Of a DNA stretch of 64,000 nucleotides, positions 1 through 7,828 are shown piece after piece. The notes beneath the pieces were generated by a model. The model did no database searches. It had not been told where the DNA came from and was given only the letters and a program-made list of their open reading frames with translations. The position numbers and the translations under genes were made by a program. The DNA is taken from positions 1,674,001-1,738,000 of the forward strand of contig OY970182.1 in assembly GCA_963708095.1 (NCBI GenBank), in the 5' to 3' direction. Position 1 is the stretch's first letter. Each line of letters opens with the position of its first letter. The stretch is from JAJZVS01 sp963708095. GTDB taxonomy: Bacteria; Pseudomonadota; Alphaproteobacteria; Acetobacterales; Acetobacteraceae.

Positions 1-127
1 GGCCGCGGAACAGGCGCTGCTGCTCCAGCGCGTAGATTTCCGGATCGGAATAGACGCGGAACGGCACCCGGCTCACGCCTTCGGCGGGCCAGCGGAGCGA
101 CGGGTCGGGCGCGAGGGAAGCGGACAT
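1..127 (-). CDS. Rieske aromatic-ring hydroxylating dioxygenase large subunit, N-terminal fragment
   Basis: The gene runs off the left edge, so only the first 42 residues are visible. They read VPFRVYSDPEIYALEQQRLF around residues 22-41, which is the typical start of ring-hydroxylating oxygenase alpha subunits (anthranilate, benzoate and related substrates) just before the Rieske domain. The Rieske CxH/CxxH motif and the iron site lie outside the window, so substrate and activity cannot be judged. The ATG at 127 is the start, and the divergent threonine aldolase begins about 130 bp away. The family call rests on a short stretch. Confidence 0.6.
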   Translation of the reverse strand, partial: MSASLAPDPSLRWPAEGVSRVPFRVYSDPEIYALEQQRLFRG

Positions 128-255
128 GGACGGGACCTCCGGACGGACGCGGTTTGCCGCGCCTCATCTCCGTACTGCGCGCGGGGGGGCCGGCGGCTGT
201 CAAGAGCGGCCCGATCGGGGCATGCTGGCGCCCGTACCGCCGAAGGAACCCGCCG

Positions 256-1320
256 ATGCGCTTCGCTCCGCCCCGTTTCGTCCCCGCCGCCCCCGTGCGG
301 GTCAATCTTGCCTCCGACACCCAGACCCGGCCGAGCCCGGGGATGCGCGCGGCGATGGCGGCCGCAGAGGTGGGCGACGAGCAGGCCGGCGCCGATCCCA
401 CCGTCTGGGCGCTGTGCGACCGGGTGGCCGCGCTGGCGGGCAAGGAAGCGGCGATGTTCCTGCCGTCCGGCACCATGGCGAACCAGGTCGCGCTGGCAAC
501 GCACTGCCGGCCGGGCGATCAGGTGCTGGCGCACGAGAGCGCGCATATCCTGAGCAGCGAGGGCGGCGCGCAGAGCGCGATCACCGGCGTGCTGGTGCTG
601 GGCCTGCCGGGTCCGCGCGGACAGTTCGACGTCGCGACGCTGGAAGCCGCGATCACCCCGCCCAGCCGCTATTCACCGCCGCAGCGGCTGGTGGAGGTGG
701 AGCAGACCGCCAACCGCGGCGGCGGCGCCTGCTGGCCGGCCACTGCACTGCGCGCGGTCGCCGACTGCGCCCACGCGCACGGGCTGGCCACCCATATGGA
801 CGGGGCGCGGCTGCTGAATGCGCAGGTGGCGCTGGGTGTTCCGGCAGCGGAACAGGCGGCGGGCTACGACAGCGTGTGGCTCGATTTCACCAAGGGGCTC
901 GGCGCGCCGATGGGCGCGGTGCTGTGCGGCAGCGCGGATTTCATCGATGAAGCCTGGCGGTGGAAGCAGCGGCTGGGCGGCGCGCTGCGCCAGGGCGGCA
1001 TCGCCGCGGCGGGGTGCCTCTATGCACTCGATCACCACGTGACACGCCTGGCCGAGGACCACGCGAACGCGCGCGTCCTGGCCGCCGGCATGGCCGACAT
1101 CCGCGGCCTGGCGGTGGAACCGCCGGAAACCAACCTGGTGTTCTTCGACACCAAAGGCACCGGGCTGACCGCGGCGGAATTCGCCGCCCGGCTGGCGCGG
1201 GAAGGCGTGCTGGTGTCGGTAACCGAGGGCACCCGCGCGCGCGCCTGCCTGCACCTCGACGTCACCGCCGCGCAGGTGGCGGAGGCGGTGGAAGCGATGC
1301 AGGCAGCGGCGCGCCGCTAG
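256..1320 (+). CDS. Low-specificity threonine aldolase (PLP beta-eliminating lyase family)
   Basis: The product is a 354-residue cytosolic PLP enzyme that would cleave threonine or allo-threonine to glycine and acetaldehyde. The N-terminus has the family's SDTQTRPSPGMRAAM segment and the middle has FLPSGTMANQVAL. The Schiff-base lysine is in DFTKGLGAPMGAVL, near residue 213. The reading frame is open further upstream, but the ATG at 256 follows an AAGGA ribosome site and gives the normal family length of about 340-360 residues. The gene ends convergently, overlapping the amidase stop codon by 3 nt. Related beta-hydroxyaspartate or phenylserine aldolases share this fold, so the exact substrate is open. 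Confidence 0.88.
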   Translation: MRFAPPRFVPAAPVRVNLASDTQTRPSPGMRAAMAAAEVGDEQAGADPTVWALCDRVAALAGKEAAMFLPSGTMANQVALATHCRPGDQVLAHESAHILSSEGGAQSAITGVLVLGLPGPRGQFDVATLEAAITPPSRYSPPQRLVEVEQTANRGGGACWPATALRAVADCAHAHGLATHMDGARLLNAQVALGVPAAEQAAGYDSVWLDFTKGLGAPMGAVLCGSADFIDEAWRWKQRLGGALRQGGIAAAGCLYALDHHVTRLAEDHANARVLAAGMADIRGLAVEPPETNLVFFDTKGTGLTAAEFAARLAREGVLVSVTEGTRARACLHLDVTAAQVAEAVEAMQAAARR

Positions 1321-2708
1321 GCCGCCATCGCCGGGCGCCGGTCCCGCCAGCCGGTCGCACGCTCGTAGGCGTGCGCCGCGCGCAGGACCAGCCCGTCCTC
1401 GAACGGCCGGCCGACCAATTGCATCGACACCGGCAGACCGCCGGCGCCGAAGCCGGTGCACACGCTCATCGCCGGCTGGCCGGTGACGTTGAAGGGGATG
1501 GTGAAGGAGGGTTTCTCCAGGGTCACCCATTTCGGGACCGAGGCGATCTCCGGCGCCTCGGCCGGCGCCGGGGCGGTGAGCAGCAGATCGACATCCGCCA
1601 TCGCGGCGACGACCTGCCGGCACAGGATGCGTCGCCGCCGTACCGCCTGCAGGTAGTCGGCCGCGCGCAGCAGCCCGCCCAACGCCACCCGGTCGCGGAA
1701 CAATTCGCCGTAGTCGTTGAACCGCGTCTTCAACCAGGGCTCGTGCACGGCATAGGCCTCGATGACCAGGATCACCCAGCCGCAGGCCTGGAAGTCCAGC
1801 ATCGGCGGCAAGGTCACGTCGCGCACGGTGGCGCCGAGGGCGGCGAACACGCGCTCCGCTTCCGCAATGCCCTGGCGCACGCCGGGGGTCGCCGGATGGT
1901 CGGTCTCGAAGAAATGCCGCACCACGCCGATGCGCAAGCCCTTCACCCCGCCGTCGATCCCGGCCGCGCACTCCGGCACCGGGCGATCGGCGGAGGCCGG
2001 ATCGGCGGGATCGTGCCCGGCCATCGCATCCAGCAGCAGTGCGCAATCTTCCGCAGTCCAGGCCAGCGGGCCGGTGTGATCGAGGGTGAAGGACAGCGGC
2101 TGCACGCCGACCCGGCTCGCCAGCCCGTAGGTCGGCTTGATGCCGGCCAGCCCGCACAGCGCCGCCGGCCCGCGGATCGAGCCGCCGGTGTCGGACCCCG
2201 TACCGCCCAGGATCATGCCGGACGCCACCGCCGCGCCGGTGCCGGACGACGATCCGGCGGTGAAATGCGCCGGGTTCCACGGATTGCGCGCCGGCGGCCA
2301 GGGCAGGTCGAAGGACGGCCCGCCGAACGCGAATTCATGCGTGGCGAGCTTGCCCATCAGCACCGTACCCGCCTCCGCCCAGCGGCGCACCACGGTCGCG
2401 TCAGTGTCGGGGACGTTGCCTTCCAGCAACTTCGAATGCGCCGTCGTCGGGATGCCGGCGGTGGCGTAGATGTCCTTGTGGCCAATGGGAATCCCATCGA
2501 GCGGGCCGAGGCGCGCCCCCGCCATCACCCGCGCTTCCGCCGCGCGCGCGTCGGCCATGGCGCGCTCCTCGGTGAGACGGATGAACGCGTGCAACGTCGG
2601 CTCGAACGCGCGGATACGGGCAAAGCAGGCTTCGGTCAGCTCGACCGGCGACAACTTCTTTGCCGCGATCAGGCGCGAAGCCTCGGCGATCGTCAGGAAC
2701 GGCGCCAT
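1317..2708 (-). CDS. Amidase signature family hydrolase (AtzE/GatA-like)
   Basis: This 463-residue protein belongs to the amidase signature family, which hydrolyses C-N amide bonds with a Ser-cisSer-Lys triad. The Gly/Ser-rich signature GSSSGTGAAVASG is clear, followed by GSDTGGSIRGPAALCG with the cis-Ser and nucleophilic Ser. The lysine is in PIGHKDIYAT near residue 79. The start at 2708 overlaps the stop of the upstream small gene as TGATG, so the two are translationally coupled. That arrangement matches AtzG-AtzE (1-carboxybiuret hydrolase) and GatC-GatA pairs, in which a small helical subunit wraps the amidase. The adjacent peptide-type ABC importer suggests an imported amide substrate, which is an inference. 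The substrate is unknown. Confidence 0.85.
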   Translation of the reverse strand: MAPFLTIAEASRLIAAKKLSPVELTEACFARIRAFEPTLHAFIRLTEERAMADARAAEARVMAGARLGPLDGIPIGHKDIYATAGIPTTAHSKLLEGNVPDTDATVVRRWAEAGTVLMGKLATHEFAFGGPSFDLPWPPARNPWNPAHFTAGSSSGTGAAVASGMILGGTGSDTGGSIRGPAALCGLAGIKPTYGLASRVGVQPLSFTLDHTGPLAWTAEDCALLLDAMAGHDPADPASADRPVPECAAGIDGGVKGLRIGVVRHFFETDHPATPGVRQGIAEAERVFAALGATVRDVTLPPMLDFQACGWVILVIEAYAVHEPWLKTRFNDYGELFRDRVALGGLLRAADYLQAVRRRRILCRQVVAAMADVDLLLTAPAPAEAPEIASVPKWVTLEKPSFTIPFNVTGQPAMSVCTGFGAGGLPVSMQLVGRPFEDGLVLRAAHAYERATGWRDRRPAMAA

Positions 2709-2896
2709 CACGCCTGCTCCGGCGTGAAAATCAGCGCCGGCTCCGCCTCGCGCGGCAACGGCGCGTGCAGCCGTTCCAGCAGCGGTTCGACCAGGGCATA
2801 GCCCTCGCGCAAGGTGGCGATCTGGGCAGCGTCGAGCGGCAGGCCGGTCGCGGCCACCAGGGCGGCGAAGGCGGCGGGATCGATGGACGGCGGCAT
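2708..2896 (-). CDS. AtzG-like small amidase partner (DUF4089 type)
   Basis: The product is 62 residues and mostly helical. The pattern, with AALVAATGLPLD near the start and LREGYALVEPLLERL in the middle, resembles AtzG-like proteins of the GatC superfold. In 1-carboxybiuret hydrolase AtzG stabilises the amidase subunit AtzE. The ATG at 2896 is preceded by AAGGAA at good spacing, and the stop is fused to the amidase start (TGATG). A longer in-frame ORF exists, but that start has no ribosome site and would run into the ABC ATPase gene. The call rests on size, helix pattern and coupling to an amidase; no catalytic residues are expected. Confidence 0.65.
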   Translation of the reverse strand: MPPSIDPAAFAALVAATGLPLDAAQIATLREGYALVEPLLERLHAPLPREAEPALIFTPEQA

Positions 2897-2942
2897 GGCA
2901 GTCGGTTCCTTCACGCAACGGTAAGACGGGAGAGGCGAACGC

Positions 2943-3962
2943 TCAGGCGGAGGCGGCGGCACGCACGCAGCGCACCAGGCCGCCGCCGGCGCGCGGGGCC
3001 ACCGGCGGATCGGCGGCGCGGCAGGCATCCTCCGCCAGGCGGCAACGGGGCGCAAAGGCGCAGCCCGGCGGCAAGGCGGCCAGGTCCGGCGGCGCACCCG
3101 GAATCGCTTCCAGCACGCCCCCGCGCCGCCCGCCATGCACGGTGGAAGATAACAGCCCAGCCGTATAGGGATGGCGCGGATCGCGGATCACCTGCCGCGC
3201 CGTACCCGTCTCCACGAACCGCCCGGCATACATCACCGCAACCCGGTCGGAGATCTCGGCCGCCACGCCCATGTCGTGCGTCACGAACACCACCGCCATG
3301 CCAAGTTCTTCCTGCAACTGCCGCAGCAGCAGCAGGATCTGGATCTGCACGGTGACATCCAGCGCCGTGGTCGGCTCGTCGGCCAACAGCACCTCCGGCG
3401 CGCAGGCAAGCGCCAGCGCAATCATCGCCCGCTGGCGCATCCCGCCCGACAATTCGTGCGGATAGTTGCGCAACCGGCGCGCGGCCGAGGGAATGCGCAC
3501 CCGCTCCAGCATCTCCTGCGCCCGACGCAGCGCCGCGCGGCGATCCAGACCCTCATGCCGCATAATGGTCTCCGCAATCTGCGCGCCGATCGTATAGACT
3601 GGATCGAGCGCGGACATCGGCTCCTGGAAAATCATCGCAATGCGCCGCCCGCGCAACCGCGCCAACGCGGCCGCCGGCAGATCGAGAATCGACGTCCCCG
3701 CCAACCGCACCGCACCCGAAACCCGCGCCTGCACCGGCAACAGCCCCATCAGCGCCTTCAACGTGACGCTCTTGCCCGAGCCCGACTCGCCCAGAATGGT
3801 CAACGTCTCCCCACGCGCCAACGCAAAAGATACCCCGTTCACCGCCGCAATCTGCGCATCCCGCCGAAACAGGCGCACCGCCAGCCCATCCACCTCCAAC
3901 ACCGGCACATCCGCCACCAACCCGGCCGCCACCACCGGCGCAGGCGGAGCAAGAACGGTCAT
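2943..3962 (-). CDS. Dipeptide/oligopeptide-type ABC transporter ATP-binding protein (DppD/OppD-like)
   Basis: The product is 339 residues. Walker A is GESGSGKSVT, the signature is LSGGMRQRAM, Walker B is VLLADEPTTALD, and the H-loop is VFVTHDM. The C-terminal oligopeptide-transporter extension has the cysteine cluster CAFAPRC..DAC and a further Cys near the end, typical of the Fe-S-like C-domain of DppD/OppD. The ATG at 3962 is chosen because the family N-terminus begins just after it; upstream sequence is the hairpin repeat. It is the last transporter gene of the leftward cluster and is separated from its sister ATPase by 369 bp. AtzG and amidase genes follow 46 bp downstream. Confidence 0.9.
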   Translation of the reverse strand: MTVLAPPAPVVAAGLVADVPVLEVDGLAVRLFRRDAQIAAVNGVSFALARGETLTILGESGSGKSVTLKALMGLLPVQARVSGAVRLAGTSILDLPAAALARLRGRRIAMIFQEPMSALDPVYTIGAQIAETIMRHEGLDRRAALRRAQEMLERVRIPSAARRLRNYPHELSGGMRQRAMIALALACAPEVLLADEPTTALDVTVQIQILLLLRQLQEELGMAVVFVTHDMGVAAEISDRVAVMYAGRFVETGTARQVIRDPRHPYTAGLLSSTVHGGRRGGVLEAIPGAPPDLAALPPGCAFAPRCRLAEDACRAADPPVAPRAGGGLVRCVRAAASA

Positions 3963-3991
3963 GATGCGGCTCCATGCGATGGAGTGAGAGC

Positions 3992-4306
3992 GTGGCAGGA
4001 AGCAAGGCCAGGGGGCGCTGCCCCCTGGACCCCCGCCAAGGGCAGCGCCCTTGGAACGCATCTATTGGTTCTGTGCTGGTGGGGGGTGTCTCGGCTGGGC
4101 GTGGGGCAGCGGGGAGGCTGGCGCGCCGGACAGGGACAGGGCGCTTCGGCGCCCTGTCCCTGCCGGCGCGCCAGCCTCCCCGCTGCCCCACGCCCAGCCG
4201 AGACACCCCCCACCAGCACAGAACCCAACAAGAAGGGGTCCAGGGGACGACTGTCCCCTGGCAGGGGGTCCAGGGGGGCAGCGCCCCCCTGGCCTTGCTT
4301 CCTGCG
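3992..4306. repeat. Giant nested inverted repeat (hairpin of about 315 bp) between the two ATPase genes
   Basis: Positions 4067-4225 form one near-perfect palindrome with arms of about 77 nt and a TTCG loop at 4145-4148; the only visible defect is one extra A in the left arm near 4130. Outside it a second pair of arms, 3994-4030 and about 4264-4305, is complementary (GCAGGAAGCAAGGCCAGG on the left, its reverse complement on the right). The region has no gene of its own. Long overlapping ORFs on both strands are mirror images of the palindrome, not genes. It sits in the middle of a co-directional operon, so a transcript crossing it would fold into a very long stem. GC-rich intergenic modules built on GGGGGCAGCGCCCCC units are familiar in Acetobacteraceae-like genomes (general recollection, not searched). 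Confidence 0.9.
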
Positions 4307-4331
4307 ACCGCCCCCACTCCACCGCATGGTG

Positions 4332-5417
4332 TCACCCATCGAGACCGTCCCCGCCCGCCTGGGCGATGGCGCGGATGCAGGCGACGAGGTGCAGGGGGTC
4401 GTCGGGGGGCTGGGGGGTGCGGCTGGGGGGGCCTGGCAGTGGGGGGGCGAGGCGGGGGGTCGTTTCGGCGCAGGCGGGTGCGGCGAAGGCGCAGCGGGTG
4501 CGGAAGCGGCAGCCGGAGGGGGGGTCGATCGGGTTCGGCGGATCGCCGGCGAGTGGGGGTTCGGTGGTGCGGCGATCGGGGTCGAGCGTGGGTTTGGAGG
4601 CGAACAGGGCGCGGGTGTAGGGGTGGCGCGGGCGGGTGTAGATCGCGTCGACCGGTCCGGTTTCGACCACCTGGCCGAGGTACATCACCAGCACGCGGTC
4701 GCTGATGTATTCTACGACGTTCAGGTCGTGCGAGATGAACACGTAGGTGAGGTTGAGCCGGCGCTTGAGGTCTGTGAGCAGGTTCAGCACCTGCGCCTCG
4801 ATCGATTTGTCGAGCGCGGAGACGGCTTCGTCCAGGATCACCAACCTGGGATCGAGCGCCAGCGCGCGGGCGATGTTCACCCGCTGGCGTTGGCCACCGG
4901 AAAGTTCGTGCGGATAGCGGCGCGCGAACTGGCCGGGGTCGAGCCCGACCTGCGCCAACAGCCCGTCGGCACGCGCGTTCGCCGCGGCGCGTGCCAGGCC
5001 GTGGATGCGCGGGGCGTAGCTGATGCTTTCGGCGATGGTCATGCGCGGATTGAGCGAAGTGTAGCTGTCCTGGAACACCATCTGCATCTGCCGGCGCATC
5101 GCGCTGACGGCGATGCCGGTGCGTGATCCGACCGTTTCGCCGTCGAACACCACCGCGCCCGCGTCGGGTTCGATCAGCCGCATCAGCAGCCGTGCGGTGG
5201 TGGATTTGCCGCAGCCGGATTCGCCGACGATGCCGAGCGTTTCACCCTTGCGGACCGAGAACGACACGTCGTCGACCGCGTGCACGGTGGCCTGGCGGCG
5301 GCCGAGCAGCCCGCCGTGGATCGGGAAGTGCTTGCGCAGGCCTTCGACGATCAGCAGCGGCTGGGCGGCACCGCCGCGATCGCGCGGGTCTATGGCTTGG
5401 GGCATGGCGGGCATCAT
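4332..5417 (-). CDS. Dipeptide/oligopeptide-type ABC transporter ATP-binding protein (DppF/OppF-like)
   Basis: The product is 361 residues. Walker A is GESGCGKSTT, the signature is LSGGQRQRVN, Walker B is LVILDEAVSALD, and the H-loop is YVFISHDLN. The C-terminal oligopeptide domain has CRFRTRCAFAAPAC. Two consecutive ATGs lie at 5417 and 5414; the first overlaps the stop of the upstream permease as ATGA, so translation is coupled. With its sister ATPase it would energise the importer at the inner membrane face. One oddity is DEAVSALD where most family members have DEPTSALD; the catalytic Glu and Asp remain. The gene stops just before the giant hairpin. Confidence 0.9.
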   Translation of the reverse strand: MMPAMPQAIDPRDRGGAAQPLLIVEGLRKHFPIHGGLLGRRQATVHAVDDVSFSVRKGETLGIVGESGCGKSTTARLLMRLIEPDAGAVVFDGETVGSRTGIAVSAMRRQMQMVFQDSYTSLNPRMTIAESISYAPRIHGLARAAANARADGLLAQVGLDPGQFARRYPHELSGGQRQRVNIARALALDPRLVILDEAVSALDKSIEAQVLNLLTDLKRRLNLTYVFISHDLNVVEYISDRVLVMYLGQVVETGPVDAIYTRPRHPYTRALFASKPTLDPDRRTTEPPLAGDPPNPIDPPSGCRFRTRCAFAAPACAETTPRLAPPLPGPPSRTPQPPDDPLHLVACIRAIAQAGGDGLDG

Positions 5418-6322
5418 GGGTTCAGCTTCACGTCCATGGCGCTGCGCAACCCGTCGCTCAGCAGGTTGAAGCACATGGAAGTGAGGAAGATCATCACGCC
5501 GGGTAGGGCGGAGACGTAGGGCTGGACGTAGATCGCCTCGCGCAGCGCGTTCAGCATCACGCCCCATTCCGGCGTCGGCGGCACCACGCCGAGGCCGAGG
5601 AAGCTCAGCCCCGAGGCCAGGATGATGGAGACGCTGATCAGGCTGGTCGCGTAGACCATGATCGGCCCGAGCACGTTCGCCAGCACGTGGTGGCGGATCA
5701 CCTGCGCCGGGCTGCTGGCGGAGGCGCGCGCCGCCTCCACGAAATCGAGCCGGCGCACCTGCGCGGTGACGGTTTCGGAAATGCGCGCGAGCGGAGGGAT
5801 GAACACCATCGACAGCGCCAGGATGACGTTGGTGAGCCCGTTGCCCAACACGCCGCAGATGGCGATCGCGAGCAGAACGGAGGGAAAGGCGTAGAACACG
5901 TCCATGATGCGCATGATCAGCGCGTTGACGAATCCGCCGGCGTAGCCCGCGATCACGCCGAGCAGCCCGCCCGCAGCGAGCGCGACCCCCACCGGCGCGA
6001 CGCCGGCAAGCAGGGACAGCCGCCCACCGTAACAAAGCCGGGCCCACATGTCGCGCCCGTTCTCGTCGGTGCCGAGCCAATGTCCCGGCGTGCCGATCGG
6101 CGCCAGCCGGTGCAGGATGCTGCCGGTGGACGGGTTGGCGCCGGCGACCAGCGGGGCGAACACCGCGATGCAAACGATCGCGAGCAGCACGAGCCCGAAG
6201 CCGATCGTGACCGGATCGCGCTGCAGCTTGCGGCGCACCGAGCGCCAGTAGCCTTGCGGGCGCGAGGGCGCCTGCCCAGCGGGAAGGGTTGCGGTGTCGG
6301 GGCTGATCGCGGCGTCGAGCAT
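5414..6322 (-). CDS. Dipeptide/oligopeptide-type ABC transporter permease (DppC-like)
   Basis: The product is a 302-residue inner-membrane protein. The N-terminus has the short cytosolic segment and first membrane span typical of DppC (FGLVLLAIVCIAVFAPLVAG). The periplasmic motif HWLGTDENGRDMWAR follows, and then five further spans. The coupling EAA loop is FVEAARASASSPAQVIRHH, near residues 189-207. The ATG at 6322 has GGAGG upstream; the gene starts 14 bp after the DppB-like gene and overlaps the ATPase start by 4 nt. It pairs with the DppB-like subunit to form the channel. Confidence 0.9.
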   Translation of the reverse strand: MLDAAISPDTATLPAGQAPSRPQGYWRSVRRKLQRDPVTIGFGLVLLAIVCIAVFAPLVAGANPSTGSILHRLAPIGTPGHWLGTDENGRDMWARLCYGGRLSLLAGVAPVGVALAAGGLLGVIAGYAGGFVNALIMRIMDVFYAFPSVLLAIAICGVLGNGLTNVILALSMVFIPPLARISETVTAQVRRLDFVEAARASASSPAQVIRHHVLANVLGPIMVYATSLISVSIILASGLSFLGLGVVPPTPEWGVMLNALREAIYVQPYVSALPGVMIFLTSMCFNLLSDGLRSAMDVKLNP

Positions 6323-6336
6323 CGATGCGCCTCCGG

Positions 6337-7275
6337 TCAGCGGCGCAGCCGCGGGTCGATCGCCGCCTGGACGATATCGACCAGCAGATTGAGCAGCACG
6401 AAGAACGCGGCCAGCACCACCACCGTCGCCTGCAGCACGGGGATATCGCGGCGGAAGATCGCGAGGTTCAGCAGGTAGCCGGAGCCGGGCCAATTGAACA
6501 CCGTCTCCACCAGGATCGAACCGCCGAGCAGGTAGCCGAACTGCAGCCCCATCAGTGCCAGCACCGGCGCGGCCGCGTTCTTGCAGACGTGACGGATGAT
6601 CGGCCCGCGCCCGAGGCCTTTGGCACGCAGGGCGCCGACGAATTCCTGCCCCAGCACTTCCAGCACGGTGGCGCGCACCAGCCGCCCGATCACACCCATG
6701 GGGATCAGCGCCAGCGAAATGACCGGCAGTATCAGGTATTGTCCGCGATCCCACAGCGGAATCTGGTCCGGCCCCATGCCCTGCGCCGGCAACCAACTGT
6801 GCAGCACCGCGGTGAACAGCACGAGCACGATGGCGACCCAGTAGTTCGGCAGGCTGACCCCGGTGGTGGCGATAGCGGAACAAATCTTGTCGGGCCAGCG
6901 CCCGTGGTGCAGCGCCGCGACGAGCCCGAGGCCGATGCCGAGCGAGAATCCGACCGCGCCCGCCAGCACCGCGAGGATGAAGGTGTTGCCCAGTGCCACG
7001 AACAACTGCCCGAGCACCGGGGAGGCATTGAAGATGGAGACGCCGAAATTGCCGGTGGCCGCGCTGCGGAGCCAGAGCAGGTATTGCATGTAGAGCGGCT
7101 TGTCGAAGCCGAACGCGGCCTTCACCTGCGCAATGACGCGCGCGGAGGCTTCCGGCGGCAGCAGCATGTCGATCGGGTTGCCCGGGGCGAGGTGGACCAG
7201 GATGAAGACCACCAGCGAGACGCCGAGCAGGACCGGGATGGCGAGCAGCAGGCGACGGGCGGCGAACAGGAGCAT
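6337..7275 (-). CDS. Dipeptide/oligopeptide-type ABC transporter permease (DppB-like)
   Basis: The product is a 312-residue inner-membrane protein and the first gene of the leftward transporter operon. It begins with the DppB hallmark ARRLLLAIPVLLGVSLVVF followed by HLAPGNPIDMLL. The EAA loop region is FVGALRAKGLGRGPIIRHV near residues 204-222, and the C-terminus has the PGSGYLLNLAIFRRDIPVLQ pattern. The ATG at 7275 fits the family start exactly. Upstream lies an AT-rich stretch suited to a promoter. It forms the translocation pore with the DppC-like protein; the binding protein is encoded divergently. Confidence 0.9.
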   Translation of the reverse strand: MLLFAARRLLLAIPVLLGVSLVVFILVHLAPGNPIDMLLPPEASARVIAQVKAAFGFDKPLYMQYLLWLRSAATGNFGVSIFNASPVLGQLFVALGNTFILAVLAGAVGFSLGIGLGLVAALHHGRWPDKICSAIATTGVSLPNYWVAIVLVLFTAVLHSWLPAQGMGPDQIPLWDRGQYLILPVISLALIPMGVIGRLVRATVLEVLGQEFVGALRAKGLGRGPIIRHVCKNAAAPVLALMGLQFGYLLGGSILVETVFNWPGSGYLLNLAIFRRDIPVLQATVVVLAAFFVLLNLLVDIVQAAIDPRLRR

Positions 7276-7828
7276 GGTGGGCGAGCCTCGGACGACATGC
7301 TGTGATGCAGCATCGCGTGCCCATGATTAGCACAAGTTTCAGCCTCGTCCAGCGAAAATATAGCCTATAAAATATGCATCTGAGTAGAGAAACGTCTTGT
7401 CGGCACGCATGCGCTCATATTGTCGGCGGTATCCATGGAATCGGCGGTCAGGGTCAGGGAGACTTCGCTTCGGGGACCGGCAGGGCGGGCGGAGCCCGCG
7501 CCGGCCCGAGACAATATAGCTGCCACAATCTGGGCAGGTTTGGCCGCCCCGCCTAATCCGTCATCATTCCGCCGCTTGTCGGCGCCCCCTCCCCGCTCCC
7601 CCCGCGCGCCCCGCCGGCACGACCGGCCCGCGTACCCGGCCGCTGCCGTCGTGCGGCCGAGCGGCGAGGCGCACCAGGCCCGGGCGGGTGGCGCAGGAAT
7701 GGAATACGCTCTGCAACAATTCCACTCCGCCACGGCATGGCACGGCGCTTGCTGCGCCGACGGGGCCTCCCCGTTCCCGGGACCGCATGTCGCGGTGCCC
7801 ACCTCGATTCAGCGATGGAACCCCCCGT
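7276..7828. promoter_or_regulatory. Divergent intergenic region of the ABC importer
   Basis: About 550 bp separate the permease operon from the binding-protein gene. A short AT-rich patch at about 7350-7378 (AAAATATAGCCTATAAAATA) contrasts sharply with the GC-rich surroundings and faces the permease operon, so it is the likeliest promoter area there. The remaining part up to 7828 has open frames on both strands, but none has a ribosome site or recognisable product. I see no clear operator or terminator. Confidence 0.45.

Noticed and set aside
4050..4340. Proline/arginine-rich ORFs in the hairpin
   Set aside because: The same peptide appears from both strands because the DNA is palindromic; this is not coding.
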